Source of the DNA: Streptomyces sp. NRRL F-5123
Lineage (GTDB): Bacteria > Actinomycetota > Actinomycetes > Streptomycetales > Streptomycetaceae
Assembly: GCF_000721495.1 (NCBI RefSeq)
Contig: NZ_JOHY01000065.1
Location: 1-36,259, forward strand
Length of the DNA: 36,259 bases
Direction of reading: 5' to 3'
Positions 1 through 8,597 of this stretch are shown piece by piece (position 1 is the first letter of the stretch; every line of letters starts with the position of its first letter). The notes below the pieces were generated by a model. It made no database searches. It was not told where the DNA came from and was given only the letters and a program-made list of their open reading frames with translations. A program made the position numbers and the translations under genes.

Positions 1-110
1 CGGGTCGCCCCCGGCGATGGTGCACCCCCACAGGGGGCCGTCAGCCGGCGTCCCACCTGCACGGGTGGTGGGGGTGGGAGACACCCCGCGCCGGTGGGCG
101 CGGGCGCGCC
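1..110. repeat. Intergenic dispersed repeat, copy A (left part outside window)
   Basis: This GC-rich non-coding stretch ends in a hairpin at 85-104: stem cccgcgcc/ggcgcggg around the loop ggtg. It is preceded by a run like gcacgggtggtgggggtggg. The same stem and similar flanks recur at 4813-4832 (loop gtca) and 34557-34576 (loop gcca). The stem is identical in all three copies and only the loop varies. The function is unknown. The part left of the window cannot be seen. Confidence 0.6.
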
Positions 111-138
111 CCGTGGGGGCGTAGGAGAAGATCGGGTC

Positions 139-1278
139 ATGGGTGACAGCGAAAGGCAGGCGCGGCGGGTCGCCGCGGTCAAGGCGTGCGGGCGGGTGCT
201 CGCGAATCCGGTCCGGCCCTCCATCGCGGAGCGGCTCGCCCGGCTCGTCCGGGAGGGCTCGGAGGCGTACGACACCTCCGAGCCCGTCGACTTCTACGGG
301 GACGAGAAGAGCGTCGTCGGCGAGCTGGAGCGCCGCACGGCGGAACTGCTCGGGACGGAGGCGGCCGCGTACTTCCCGACGGGCACGATGGCCCAGCAGG
401 CCGCCCTGCGGGCGTGGGCGGGCCGTACCGGCAACCCCCTGGTGGCGCTGCATCCGCTGGCGCATCCGGAGATGTACGAGCGGGACGCCCTGAGCGTGCT
501 GACGGGCCTGCGGACCGTCCACCCGACGCAGGACCCGCGGATGCCCTCCGCCGAGGAGGTCGCCGATCTCGACGAGCCGTTCGGCACGCTCATGCTGGAA
601 CTGCCGCTGCGGGTCGCAGGCTACGTGCTCCCGACGTGGGACGAGCTGACCGCGACGGTCAAGGCGGCCCGCGAGCGGGACGCCGTCGTGCACTTCGACG
701 GCGCCCGCCTGTGGGAGTGCCCGCCGCACTTCGGGCACACGCTCCAGGAGATCGCCGGCCTCGCCGACAGCGTGTACGTCAGCTACTACAAGTCGCTCGA
801 CGGCATCTCGGGCGCCGCCCTGGCAGGGTCCGCGGACTTCGTGGCGGAGGTCAAGGCGTGGCGGCACCGCTACGGGGGCCAGGTCTTCATGCAGTTCCCG
901 GCGGTCCTCTCCGCGCTCGCGGGCCTGCGGGGCGAGCTGCCGCGGCTGCCGTCGTACGTGGCGCACGCCCAGGTCGTGGCCCGGGCGCTGCGGGAGGGGC
1001 TGGCGGCGGGCGGGGCGACGTGGCCGCGGACGTACCCGGACGCGCCGCACACCCACCAGTTCCAGGTGTGGCTGCCCTATCCCGAGGACGTCCTCAACGA
1101 CGCCGCGCTGGAGCAGGCCGAGGAGCGCCGCGAATCCCTCTTCGGCCGCCACCCGTTCTTCGAGCCCCGCATCCCGGGGCTGTCCATGGTGGAGATGACG
1201 GTCGGACGCGAGGCCCTGGCCTGGGCGGAGTCCGACGTCCACGCGGCGGCCGCCGACTTCGCCCGCCGCCTGCCCTGA
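139..1278 (+). CDS. Threonine aldolase / beta-eliminating lyase family PLP enzyme
   Basis: This 379-residue cytoplasmic enzyme belongs to fold-type I PLP proteins of the aromatic amino-acid beta-eliminating lyase/threonine aldolase group. The group cleaves beta-hydroxy amino acids such as L-threonine to glycine and an aldehyde. Visible support is the HFDGARLWE segment, where the Asp should bind the PLP ring nitrogen, followed by SVYVSYYKSLDGISGA, whose Lys is the expected Schiff-base residue. The FYGDEKSVVGELE stretch near the N terminus also fits the family. I chose the ATG at 139 because aggag (123-127) precedes it; an in-frame GTG at 94 lies in the upstream repeat and was rejected. The gene stands alone and converges on a quinone oxidoreductase across a strong hairpin. 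The family is clear; the true substrate is not, since YYKSLDG differs from the usual LSKGLGAP pattern of threonine aldolases. Confidence 0.85.
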   Translation: MGDSERQARRVAAVKACGRVLANPVRPSIAERLARLVREGSEAYDTSEPVDFYGDEKSVVGELERRTAELLGTEAAAYFPTGTMAQQAALRAWAGRTGNPLVALHPLAHPEMYERDALSVLTGLRTVHPTQDPRMPSAEEVADLDEPFGTLMLELPLRVAGYVLPTWDELTATVKAARERDAVVHFDGARLWECPPHFGHTLQEIAGLADSVYVSYYKSLDGISGAALAGSADFVAEVKAWRHRYGGQVFMQFPAVLSALAGLRGELPRLPSYVAHAQVVARALREGLAAGGATWPRTYPDAPHTHQFQVWLPYPEDVLNDAALEQAEERRESLFGRHPFFEPRIPGLSMVEMTVGREALAWAESDVHAAAADFARRLP

Positions 1279-1283
1279 CGCGG

Positions 1284-1307
1284 GCCGGCGGGACGGATCC
1301 CGCCGGC
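1284..1307. terminator. Bidirectional hairpin between convergent genes
   Basis: A perfect 10-bp stem (gccggcggga / tcccgccggc) with loop cgga sits 5 bp after the aldolase stop and 8 bp before the oxidoreductase stop on the other strand. It has no T-run, as is common for Streptomyces terminators. Its position between two 3' ends is the main argument. Confidence 0.6.
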
Positions 1308-1315
1308 GGCCCCGC

Positions 1316-2287
1316 TCAGGCGCGCAGCAGCAGCTTGCCGGTCGTCGCCCGGGACTCCACCAGGCGGTGCGCCTCGCCCGCGTCGGCGAGGTCCAGCTCC
1401 GCCGTCACCGGCAGCTCGACGCCCCCGTCGAGCACCGTGCGGAAGGCCGCGTCGGCCAGTTCCCGCAGCCGCGCCGGGTCCTGCGCGGCGAGCCCCATGA
1501 GGGAGAAGCCGGCGACGGACCGGGCGGCGGGGTAGACGTCGGCGGGGCCGATCTGCCAGGGCGCGGCATTGCCGGAGTTGCCGAAGGAGACGAGGCGGCC
1601 GAAGCGCGCGGTGACGGCGAGCGTACGGCGGAAGGTCTCGCCGCCGACCGCGTCGAGCGCGACGTCCACGCCCCGCCCGCCCGTCGCCGCGAGCACCTTC
1701 TCGTCGAAGTCCGTGTCCAGGAAGACCTGGTCGTAGCCCGACTTCAGGGCGTGCGGCGCCTTGTCCATGCTGGAGACGACGCCGTAGACCGCCGTCGCCC
1801 CGCCGAGCCGCGCCAGCTGCCCGGCGACCGTGCCGACACCGCCCGCGGCGCCCTGCACCAGGACGGTGTCGCCCTCGCGCAGCCGCGCCACGTCGTGCAG
1901 TACGCCGTACGCCGTCGGCATCACGGTCGGCAGCGTCGCCGCGGTCCGCAGGTCGAGCCCCGCGGGCACGGTGAAGGCGCTGGCGGCGGGCACGGCCGCG
2001 ATCTCGGCATAGCCGCCGCCGCGGACGAACGCGGCGACCTCGTCACCGGGCGCGTGCCCCGTGACGCCCTCGCCCACCGCGAGCACCCGCCCGGCGACCT
2101 CCAGGCCCGGCCGGAAGGGCAGCGCGTCGACCTGGTAGCCCTTCGTACGGGCCATGATGTCGGCGAAGTTGACGCCCGCGAAGGCGACGGCGACGGTGAT
2201 CTCGCCGGGTCCTGGTTCCGGATCGGGCAGATCCACGAGCCGCAGCACGTCCGGCCCGCCGAACTCCTCGATGACGATCGCGCGCAT
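1316..2287 (-). CDS. Quinone oxidoreductase-like MDR protein (zinc-free, NADPH-dependent)
   Basis: This 323-residue medium-chain dehydrogenase/reductase is of the NADPH:quinone oxidoreductase type. It has the N-terminal GroES-like domain (opening MRAIVIEEFGGPDVLRL, typical of the family) and a Rossmann domain with the nucleotide-binding run VLVQGAAGGVGTVAGQLA near residue 145. The cysteine ligands of zinc alcohol dehydrogenases are absent, which points to the zinc-free QOR branch. Such enzymes reduce quinones or activated alkenes with NADPH in the cytoplasm. The ATG at 2287 is supported by ggggagg at 2291-2297. The gene runs in the same direction as the upstream two-component pair but is separated from it by two hairpins, so it is probably a separate transcript. 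The substrate cannot be told. Confidence 0.85.
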   Translation of the reverse strand: MRAIVIEEFGGPDVLRLVDLPDPEPGPGEITVAVAFAGVNFADIMARTKGYQVDALPFRPGLEVAGRVLAVGEGVTGHAPGDEVAAFVRGGGYAEIAAVPAASAFTVPAGLDLRTAATLPTVMPTAYGVLHDVARLREGDTVLVQGAAGGVGTVAGQLARLGGATAVYGVVSSMDKAPHALKSGYDQVFLDTDFDEKVLAATGGRGVDVALDAVGGETFRRTLAVTARFGRLVSFGNSGNAAPWQIGPADVYPAARSVAGFSLMGLAAQDPARLRELADAAFRTVLDGGVELPVTAELDLADAGEAHRLVESRATTGKLLLRA

Positions 2288-2343
2288 GGCGCCTCCCCGT
2301 AGTCCTGTCCGTCCACTGCGTCGCTTGCCTCGCAGCGGTGTCG

Positions 2344-2371
2344 ATCAAACGCGCCGGGCCCGGCTTTTGAT
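2344..2371. promoter_or_regulatory. AT-flanked palindrome upstream of the oxidoreductase
   Basis: A GC core, gccgggcccggc, is flanked by atcaaa on the left and tttgat on the right, giving a near-symmetric 28-bp element about 57 bp before the oxidoreductase start. It could be an operator for that gene or part of a terminator for the response regulator transcript. The sequence alone does not decide. Confidence 0.4.
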
Positions 2372-2412
2372 TCCACGGGAGTTGATCCCGTGTCAGTCCG
2401 GCGTCGGTCCGG

Positions 2413-2451
2413 CCCGTGCCCGGGGGGTGTTTCAGCACCCTCGGGCACGGG
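2413..2451. terminator. Long hairpin after the response regulator gene
   Basis: The stem cccgtgcccg / cgggcacggg is extended inward by ggtg / cacc around a tttcag loop. It begins 6 bp past the stop codon of the minus-strand response regulator. It is a good candidate for the factor-independent end of the two-component operon. Confidence 0.6.
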
Positions 2452-2457
2452 CGTACG

Positions 2458-3159
2458 TCACAGCCCGCCGCCGCCCGCCCGCACCAGGCCCGACTCGTAC
2501 GCCAGCACGACCGCCTGGACCCGGTCGCGCAGGCCCAGCTTGGTGAGGATGCGCCCGACGTGGGTCTTGACGGTCGCCTCCGACAGCACGAGCTTCGCGG
2601 CGATCTCGCCGTTCGACAGGCCCTGCGCGACCAGCAGCAGCACCTCGCGCTCGCGGTCGGTGAGCTTCTCCAGCTCCTTGTGCCGCGGCTCGGAATCCGG
2701 GGCCGGCAGCATCGGCGTGAAGCGGTCCAGCAGCCGCCGGGTGGTGCTGGGCGCGACGACCGCGTCCCCGCTGTGCACCGCGCGGATCGCGGCCAGCAGC
2801 TCGTCCGGCGGCACGTCCTTGAGCATGAAGCCGGCCGCCCCCGCCTTGAGCGCGGCGAACGCGTACTCGTCCAGGTCGAAGGTGGTCAGGATGAGCACCC
2901 GCGGGCCGTCCTCGCGCTCCCGGTCGCCGCCGCAGATCCGCCGTGTGGCCTCCACCCCGTCCATCCGCGGCATCCGCACGTCCATCAGGACCACGTCCAC
3001 CCGGGTGGCGCGCAGCACCTCCAGGGCCTCCGCGCCGTCGCTCGCCTCCGCGACGACCTCCATGTCCGGCTGCGCGGCCAGCACCATCCGGAAGCCGGTG
3101 CGCAGCAGCACCTGGTCGTCCACGAGCATGACCCGGATCCCCGTCACGTTCCCATCCAT
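2458..3159 (-). CDS. NarL/FixJ-family response regulator
   Basis: This 233-residue cytoplasmic DNA-binding response regulator has a receiver domain at about residues 8-125, with the acidic pair in MLVDDQ and the phospho-acceptor Asp in VDVVLMDVRMPRMDG. The LuxR-type helix-turn-helix covers about 165-228 (LTDREREVLLLVAQGLSNGE, then SEATVKTHVGRILTKLGLRD). It is the partner of the histidine kinase just upstream; its ATG lies 16 nt after the kinase stop, with ggagag as ribosome binding site. A GTG five codons inside (VTGIRV) is a possible alternative start. The regulated genes are unknown; the adjacent oxidoreductase is one candidate. The family assignment is firm. Confidence 0.93.
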   Translation of the reverse strand: MDGNVTGIRVMLVDDQVLLRTGFRMVLAAQPDMEVVAEASDGAEALEVLRATRVDVVLMDVRMPRMDGVEATRRICGGDREREDGPRVLILTTFDLDEYAFAALKAGAAGFMLKDVPPDELLAAIRAVHSGDAVVAPSTTRRLLDRFTPMLPAPDSEPRHKELEKLTDREREVLLLVAQGLSNGEIAAKLVLSEATVKTHVGRILTKLGLRDRVQAVVLAYESGLVRAGGGGL

Positions 3160-3175
3160 CGCTCTCCGATCCCGT

Positions 3176-4381
3176 TCAGCGACCGGTCCGCAGCGGCAGC
3201 ACCGCGCTGATCCGGAAACCCCCGCCGGGCCGCGGCCCGGCCGTCAGCGTGCCGCCGACCATGCCGATCCGCTCCCGCATGCCGATGAGGCCCTGGCCGA
3301 GTCCGTCCCGGCCGCCCTCCTCGTACAGCGCGTCCGCGCCGCCCCGCCCGTCGTCCTCGATCAGCAGATCCAGCTCCTGGTCGCCGAAGCCCAGCACGAC
3401 GCTCGCGCTCGCCCCGTCCCCACCGTGCTTGCGCACGTTCGTCAGCGCCTCCTGCACGATGCGGTACGCCGTCAGCTCCACGCCGCTGGACAGCGGCCGG
3501 GCCTGCCCCGCGACCTCGAACCGTACCGGCAGGCCCGCGCCGCGCACCTGGTCGATCAGGTCCGCGAGCTGGTCCACGCCCGGCTGCGGCACGTACTCGC
3601 CGCCCGCGTCGTCCCCCGCCCGCAGCAGGCCCAGCAGCCGGCGCATCTCCGCGAGCGCCTGCCGGCCGGTCGAGGAGATCGTGCTCAGCGCCTGCCGCGC
3701 CTGGTCCGGGGCGGCGTCCATGACGTACGCGGCGCCGTCCGCCTGCACGACCATCACCGACACGTTGTGCGCCACCACGTCGTGCAGCTCCCGCGCGATG
3801 CGCGCCCGCTCGGCGGCCACCGCCGCCTTCGACTGCGCCTCCCGCTCCCGGTGCATGCGTTCGGCGCGCTCCTCCAGCTGTGCGTAGTACGCCCGGCGGG
3901 TACGCAGCCGGTCGCCGATCACCCACGACAGGGCGAAGATCACCGTCAGGAAGAACGTCTGGAGCAGCGTCGTCCAGATCGTCGAGTACTCGCCCTCCGG
4001 CGGCCACCGCGCCATCGCGATCGGTGTCGCCAGCAGCCCCGCGGTCAGCGCGAGCCGCGAGGACCAGCGGGTGCCCGTGGCCGCGCAGGTGTAGATGATC
4101 GCGAGCATCGCGGCGTCGCCCGGGTTGGGCGCCTTCACGTTCAGCGCGAGCTGGGCCAGGCCCGTCGCGACGGCCAGCAGCAGCATGCGCTCGGGCGCGC
4201 GGCGGCGCATGGCGACGACCGTCGCCATCGCCACGGACACCGGCACGGCGGCGGCGCGCGCCGCGGGCGAGGGTGTCGCGTCCGCGGCGATCCACACGGC
4301 GCACACGACGAGGAGGACGACGGCCCAGAAGGTGTCGACTCCCGTCGGGTGGCGGCGGAAGAAGTCGTAGATGCGCTGCAC
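3176..4381 (-). CDS. Membrane sensor histidine kinase (HisKA_3 type)
   Basis: This 401-residue kinase pairs with the downstream NarL-type regulator. The N-terminal ~165 residues hold several hydrophobic segments (for example VDTFWAVVLLVVCAVWI and TTLLQTFFLTVIFALSWVIG) and no large extracytoplasmic domain, suggesting that the membrane part itself senses the signal. A short coiled segment leads to the dimerisation/phospho-acceptor motif ARIARELHDVVAHNVSVMV, with His in ELHDVVAH, then a GHKL ATPase domain (N box EALTNVRKHGG, G1 IEDDGRGG, G2 GQGLIGMRERI). I chose the GTG at 4381 because the protein there begins MQRIYDFFRRHP, usual for this kinase group. Longer in-frame starts up to 4588 would read through the intergenic repeat. 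No good ribosome binding site precedes 4381, so the start is less sure than the family. Confidence 0.88.
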   Translation of the reverse strand: MQRIYDFFRRHPTGVDTFWAVVLLVVCAVWIAADATPSPAARAAAVPVSVAMATVVAMRRRAPERMLLLAVATGLAQLALNVKAPNPGDAAMLAIIYTCAATGTRWSSRLALTAGLLATPIAMARWPPEGEYSTIWTTLLQTFFLTVIFALSWVIGDRLRTRRAYYAQLEERAERMHREREAQSKAAVAAERARIARELHDVVAHNVSVMVVQADGAAYVMDAAPDQARQALSTISSTGRQALAEMRRLLGLLRAGDDAGGEYVPQPGVDQLADLIDQVRGAGLPVRFEVAGQARPLSSGVELTAYRIVQEALTNVRKHGGDGASASVVLGFGDQELDLLIEDDGRGGADALYEEGGRDGLGQGLIGMRERIGMVGGTLTAGPRPGGGFRISAVLPLRTGR

Positions 4382-4439
4382 ATAACCCAGCGTAAGGAGC
4401 GGGGCGCTCCGCGGGGTCACCCCTCGGACCGATCCCACG

Positions 4440-4860
4440 TCCACCTTGGGGTGGACCCCGACCCCGACCCGGTACGCCCGGGGGTGCCCCTCCCCGCGAC
4501 CCGCGCGCGCAGTTCTCCCCCAGGCTCCGCCCGGGAGGTGCCCCCACGTGCCCCTTCGCGGCGGCCCGGCGGGTGGGTCGGGTGCCACTCCGGGGGTACC
4601 TCCTCGGAATGCGCGTCTGACCTCTCCCCGTGTCCGGTGCCCGGCGGGGTGCGCATTCCTGCGGGGGCACCCCCGGATCGTCCCCCTCCTGTCGTACGGC
4701 GGGTTCGCCGCCGACGACGGTTGCGCCCCACGGGAAGACCGGCACTTTTCGCTCCTACCCGCACGGGTCTGGGGGCACCCCCGGACGGAGTCCGGGGGAG
4801 GGTGGGAATCACCCCGCGCCGTCAGGCGCGGGCACTCCCGCGGCGGGAAAGCCGCGGACC
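4440..4860. repeat. Intergenic dispersed repeat, copy B
   Basis: The 569-bp divergent gap between the kinase and the DUF2520 gene (4382-4950) is filled by repeat-like DNA. It shows cctcctcggaatgcgcg at 4600-4616 with its partner gcgcattcc at 4651-4659 (a 9-bp stem with ggaatgcgc), then gcgggggcaccccc, and finally the hairpin cccgcgcc-gtca-ggcgcggg at 4813-4832. The same modules in the same order and spacing recur near 34.3-34.6 kb, again between divergent genes. I see no convincing gene here. Confidence 0.65.
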
Positions 4861-4918
4861 CCGCCGTACGGGGGAGTTGGGAGCGTCACACATGGGCGCC
4901 CCCCGCAGGGGGTTCGCG

Positions 4919-4924
4919 TAGGAT
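4919..4924 (+). promoter_or_regulatory. Candidate -10 element of the panC/nad cluster
   Basis: The hexamer taggat, a good match to the vegetative Streptomyces -10 consensus, lies 27 nt before the ATG at 4951. A ttggga at 4897-4902 could serve as -35 with 16 bp spacing. The match is by eye only. Confidence 0.4.
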
Positions 4925-4950
4925 TGACGAGAACCCGAGCGGGAGGCGCA

Positions 4951-5859
4951 ATGGTGGAGGAACGGCCGGGACGGCTGACCGTGGGGGTCGTGGGTGCGGG
5001 CCGCGTCGGCCCCGCCCTCGCCGCCGCGCTCGCACTCGCGGGGCACCACCCCGTCGCCGCCTCAGGCGTGTCGGAGGCCTCACGGCGGCGCGCCGAGGCC
5101 CTGCTGCCCGGCGTGCCGATGCTGGAGCCCGGCCAGGTGCTGGCGCAGGCCGACCTCGTACTGCTCACCGTGCCGGACGACGCCCTGCCCGCCCTCGTCA
5201 ACGGCCTCGCGGAGACCGGTGCCGTACGCCCGGGGCAGCTGATCGTGCACACCTCGGGCCGCTACGGCACGGCCGTGCTGGAGCCGGCCCTGCGCGCCGG
5301 GGCCCTTCCCCTCGCGCTGCACCCGGCGATGACCTTCACCGGCACCCCCGTGGACGTGCAGCGCCTGGCGGGCTGCACGTTCGGCGTGACGGCGCCCGGC
5401 GAGCTGCGGCTGGCCGCGGAGGCGCTGGTCATCGAGATGGGCGGGGAGCCGGAGTGGGTCGCCGAGGAGGCCCGCCCGCTCTACCACGCCGCGCTCGCGA
5501 TCGGCTCGAACCACCTGGTCACCCTGGTCGCGCAGGCGAGGGACCTGCTGCGTACCGCCGGCGTCGAGGAGCCGGGCCGGATGCTGGGCCCGCTGCTGGG
5601 CGCGGCCCTGGACAACGCGCTGCGCTCCGGCGACGCGGCCCTGACCGGCCCGGTGGCCCGCGGCGACGCCGGCACCGTCGCCGCCCACCTGCGTGAGCTG
5701 CGCGCCCACGCGCCCGAGGACGTGCCGTCGTACGTCGCGATGGCCCGCGCCACCGCCGACCGCGCGCTGGCCAACGGCATGCTCAAGGCCGAGTCGGCGG
5801 AGGCGCTGCTCGGCGCCCTGTCGGACGACCCCACCCACCGAGACGAGGGCACCGTATGA
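4951..5859 (+). CDS. DUF2520/Rossmann-like dehydrogenase-type protein next to panC
   Basis: This 302-residue cytoplasmic protein opens with a dinucleotide-binding fold ([21 protein letters not shown], GxGxxG at about residues 13-18). It continues with a C-terminal all-helical domain of the DUF2520 type, containing the conserved-looking [10 protein letters not shown] and [16 protein letters not shown] stretches, reminiscent of 6-phosphogluconate-dehydrogenase-like reductases. The ATG at 4951 follows gggagg at 4941-4946. Its last four bases, ATGA, are the start of panC, so the two are translationally coupled. This suggests a role in pantothenate or NAD metabolism, for instance as a reductase, but no function is established from sequence. 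A ketopantoate-reductase-like activity is only a hypothesis. Confidence 0.85.
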   Translation: MVEERPGRLTVGVVGAGRVGPALAAALALAGHHPVAASGVSEASRRRAEALLPGVPMLEPGQVLAQADLVLLTVPDDALPALVNGLAETGAVRPGQLIVHTSGRYGTAVLEPALRAGALPLALHPAMTFTGTPVDVQRLAGCTFGVTAPGELRLAAEALVIEMGGEPEWVAEEARPLYHAALAIGSNHLVTLVAQARDLLRTAGVEEPGRMLGPLLGAALDNALRSGDAALTGPVARGDAGTVAAHLRELRAHAPEDVPSYVAMARATADRALANGMLKAESAEALLGALSDDPTHRDEGTV

Positions 5860-6701
5860 CCGAGCTGGTCCACCACGCCGGGGACCTCCCGCCCGCGGCG
5901 GCCGTGGTCATGACCATGGGCGCCCTGCACGAGGGCCACGCCTCCCTGATCCGTGCCGCCCGCGCCCGCGCCGGGGACGGCCCGGTCACGGTGACCGTCT
6001 TCGTCAACCCCCTGCAGTTCGGTCCGAACGAGGACCTGGACCGCTACCCGCGCACCCTGGCCGCCGACGTGGAGCTCGCCGCGCAGGCAGGCGCCGACCT
6101 CGTCTTCGCGCCGGGCGTGGAGGAGGTCTACCCCGGCGGGCAGCCGCAGGTGCGGATCAGCGCCGGGCCCATGGGCGAGCGCTTCGAGGGCGCCACCCGC
6201 CCCGGCCACTTCGACGGCATGCTCACGGTCGTCGCCAAGCTGCTGCACCTGACGCGCCCGGCGGCGGCCGTCTTCGGCCAGAAGGACGCCCAGCAGCTCG
6301 CCCTCATCCGCCGTATGGCCACCGACCTGAACTTCCCCGTGGACATCGTCGCGGCCCCGACCGTGCGGGACGCCGACGGCCTGGCCCTGTCCAGCCGCAA
6401 CCGCTACCTGTCGCCCGCCGAGCGCACCTCGGCCCTCGCGCTGTCCCGCGCCCTGTCCGCGGGCCGGGACGCCGCGGAGAAGGGTCCCGCGGCCGTCGCG
6501 CACGCGGCCCGTACGGTGATGGACGCCGCGGCCGCCGCGGAGCCGCCCGTCGTCCTCGACTACTGCGCCCTCATCGACCCCGCAGACTTCACCGAGACCG
6601 CCCCCGGCCACACCGGCCCCGCCGTGCTGGCCGTCGCCGCCAAGGTCGGCAGCACCCGCCTCATCGACAACATCCCGCTGGAATTCGGAGCCGCGTCATG
6701 A
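5856..6701 (+). CDS. panC: Pantothenate synthetase
   Basis: PanC (281 residues) joins pantoate and beta-alanine with ATP to make pantothenate, the vitamin precursor of CoA, in the cytoplasm. It carries the nucleotidyltransferase signature [14 protein letters not shown] near the N terminus (HxGH), the substrate-binding [22 protein letters not shown], and the KMSKS-like region [14 protein letters not shown]. Length is normal for the family. The ATG overlaps the stop of the DUF2520 gene (ATGA), and its own stop overlaps the nadB start (ATGA at 6698-6701), so three genes are read as one unit. No panD lies between or beside them. Confidence 0.96.
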   Translation: MTELVHHAGDLPPAAAVVMTMGALHEGHASLIRAARARAGDGPVTVTVFVNPLQFGPNEDLDRYPRTLAADVELAAQAGADLVFAPGVEEVYPGGQPQVRISAGPMGERFEGATRPGHFDGMLTVVAKLLHLTRPAAAVFGQKDAQQLALIRRMATDLNFPVDIVAAPTVRDADGLALSSRNRYLSPAERTSALALSRALSAGRDAAEKGPAAVAHAARTVMDAAAAAEPPVVLDYCALIDPADFTETAPGHTGPAVLAVAAKVGSTRLIDNIPLEFGAAS

Positions 6702-8458
6702 CCGCATCGGGAGCCGGCACCCCCGGCAGCAGCACCGGCATACGACTGAACGCCCCGGCCCCGGGCTGGGCCATCAGCGCCGACGTCGTGGTCGTCGGCT
6801 CCGGCGTGGCCGGGCTGACCGTGGCGCTGCGCTGCGCCGCGGCGGGCGCGAAGGTCACCGTCGTGACCAAGGCGCACCTGGACGACGGCTCGACCCGCTG
6901 GGCGCAGGGCGGCATCGCCGCGGCACTCGGCGAGGGCGACACCCCCGGCCAGCACCTCGACGACACCCTCGTCGCGGGCGTGGGCCTGTGCGACGAGAAC
7001 GCGGTCCGCACCCTCGTGAGCGAGGGCCCCGGCGCGGTCCGCCGCCTCATCGCGACCGGCGCCCGCTTCGACAGCGACCCGGACACCGGCGAGGTCCTGC
7101 TCACCCGCGAGGGAGGCCACCACCGGGACCGGATCGCCCATGCGGGTGGTGACGCGACCGGCGCCGAGGTCTCCCGCGCGCTCATCGAGGCCGTCCGCGA
7201 GGCGCGCACCGCCCGGGACGGCGGCCCACAGCTGGAACTGATCGAGAACGCCCTCGTCCTGGACCTGCTGGAGGACGCGGAGGGCCGCACCGCGGGCGTC
7301 ACGCTGCACGTCATGGGGGAGGGGCGGCGGGACGGCGTCGGGGCGGTCCACGCGCCCGCCGTGGTGCTGGCCACCGGCGGCATGGGCCAGGTCTTCTCGT
7401 CGACGACCAACCCGCCGGTCTCCACCGGCGACGGTGTCGCCCTCGCGCTGCGCGCCGGGGCGGAGGTCAGCGACATCGAGTTCGTGCAGTTCCACCCCAC
7501 CGTGCTGTGGCTGGGCCCGGACGCCGAGGGGCAGCAGCCGCTGGTGTCGGAGGCGGTACGCGGCGAGGGCGCGCACCTCGTCGACGCCGACGGCGTCCGC
7601 TTCATGGTCGGGCAGCACGAGTTGGCCGAGCTGGCGCCGCGCGACATCGTCACCAAGGGCATCATGCGCCGCATGCAGGAGACGGGCGCCGCGCACATGT
7701 TCCTCGACGCCCGGCATTTCGGGGCGCGGATGTGGGAGCGGCGCTTCCCGACGATCCTCGCCGCGTGCCGCGCGCACGGCATCGACCCGGTCACCGGGCT
7801 GATCCCGGTCGCCCCCGCCGCCCACTACGCCTCCGGCGGCGTCCGCACCGACCTGCACGGCCGCACCACGGTGCCGGGCCTGTACGCGTGCGGCGAGGTC
7901 GCCTGCACGGGCGTGCACGGCGCGAACCGGCTCGCGTCCAACTCGCTGCTCGAAGGCCTGGTCTTCGCCGAGCGCATCGCCGACGACGTGATCGGCGCGC
8001 TCGCCGGACGCGGCGCGGGACCCGTGCACCCGGTCGTCCCGGAGCCCGGTGGCGCCCCGCTGCTGGCCTCGGAGGCGCGCTACGAGGTGCAGCGCATCAT
8101 GTCCGCGGGCGCGGGCGTGCTGCGCAGCGCCGAGTCGCTGACGGCCGCCGCGGGCGCCCTGGAGCGCCTGCACACCGCGGCCGTGGAGGCCTACGACCGC
8201 GAGGGCAAGACCGCCGAGCCGTGCGTCGAGACGTGGGAGGCGACCAACCTGAGCCTGGTCGCCCGGGTCCTGGTGGCCGCCGCCCGGCGCCGCGAGGAGA
8301 CCCGCGGCTGCCACTGGCGCGAGGACCGCCCCGAGCGCGACGACCGGCAGTGGCGCCGGCACCTCGTCGTCCGGCTGACCCCGCACCGTACGCTCGACGT
8401 CCGCAGCACCGGCGGGCAGGACTTCCCGCCGGTCCGCGGCGCGCGGGCGGACGGCTGA
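6698..8458 (+). CDS. nadB: L-aspartate oxidase
   Basis: NadB (586 residues) is an FAD enzyme that oxidises L-aspartate to iminoaspartate, the first step of de novo NAD synthesis; NadA then condenses the product with dihydroxyacetone phosphate. The FAD-binding motif [14 protein letters not shown] lies at about residues 30-43. Family hallmarks follow: [13 protein letters not shown], the VQFHPTVLW stretch, [12 protein letters not shown], and the C-terminal flavin/active-site segment [15 protein letters not shown]. The start overlaps the panC stop by ATGA. The C-terminal ~120 residues form the helical fumarate-reductase/succinate-dehydrogenase C domain with the usual WR-rich end. The gene for the next enzyme, nadA, is not in the window. 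Confidence 0.96.
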   Translation: MTASGAGTPGSSTGIRLNAPAPGWAISADVVVVGSGVAGLTVALRCAAAGAKVTVVTKAHLDDGSTRWAQGGIAAALGEGDTPGQHLDDTLVAGVGLCDENAVRTLVSEGPGAVRRLIATGARFDSDPDTGEVLLTREGGHHRDRIAHAGGDATGAEVSRALIEAVREARTARDGGPQLELIENALVLDLLEDAEGRTAGVTLHVMGEGRRDGVGAVHAPAVVLATGGMGQVFSSTTNPPVSTGDGVALALRAGAEVSDIEFVQFHPTVLWLGPDAEGQQPLVSEAVRGEGAHLVDADGVRFMVGQHELAELAPRDIVTKGIMRRMQETGAAHMFLDARHFGARMWERRFPTILAACRAHGIDPVTGLIPVAPAAHYASGGVRTDLHGRTTVPGLYACGEVACTGVHGANRLASNSLLEGLVFAERIADDVIGALAGRGAGPVHPVVPEPGGAPLLASEARYEVQRIMSAGAGVLRSAESLTAAAGALERLHTAAVEAYDREGKTAEPCVETWEATNLSLVARVLVAAARRREETRGCHWREDRPERDDRQWRRHLVVRLTPHRTLDVRSTGGQDFPPVRGARADG

Positions 8459-8597
8459 GTCGGGGATGATGGGGCCCGGGGGCGTCCGCCGCGCCCGGCC
8501 CCGTACCGCCCCGGCCCACCGGGACCGCCGCAGCCACGTCCGTACGTCCCCCCGCCGCCCGCCCGCGGCACCCGCACCGCCCCCCGAAGGAGCATCA

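Noticed and set aside
4382..4588. 69 extra N-terminal residues for the histidine kinase
   Set aside because: They are encoded by the dispersed repeat and read as Pro/Gly/Arg low complexity, unlike the start of this kinase family.
6560..8386. 608-codon open frame antisense to nadB
   Set aside because: It mirrors nadB codon bias, lacks any domain, and overlaps a certain gene over its whole length.
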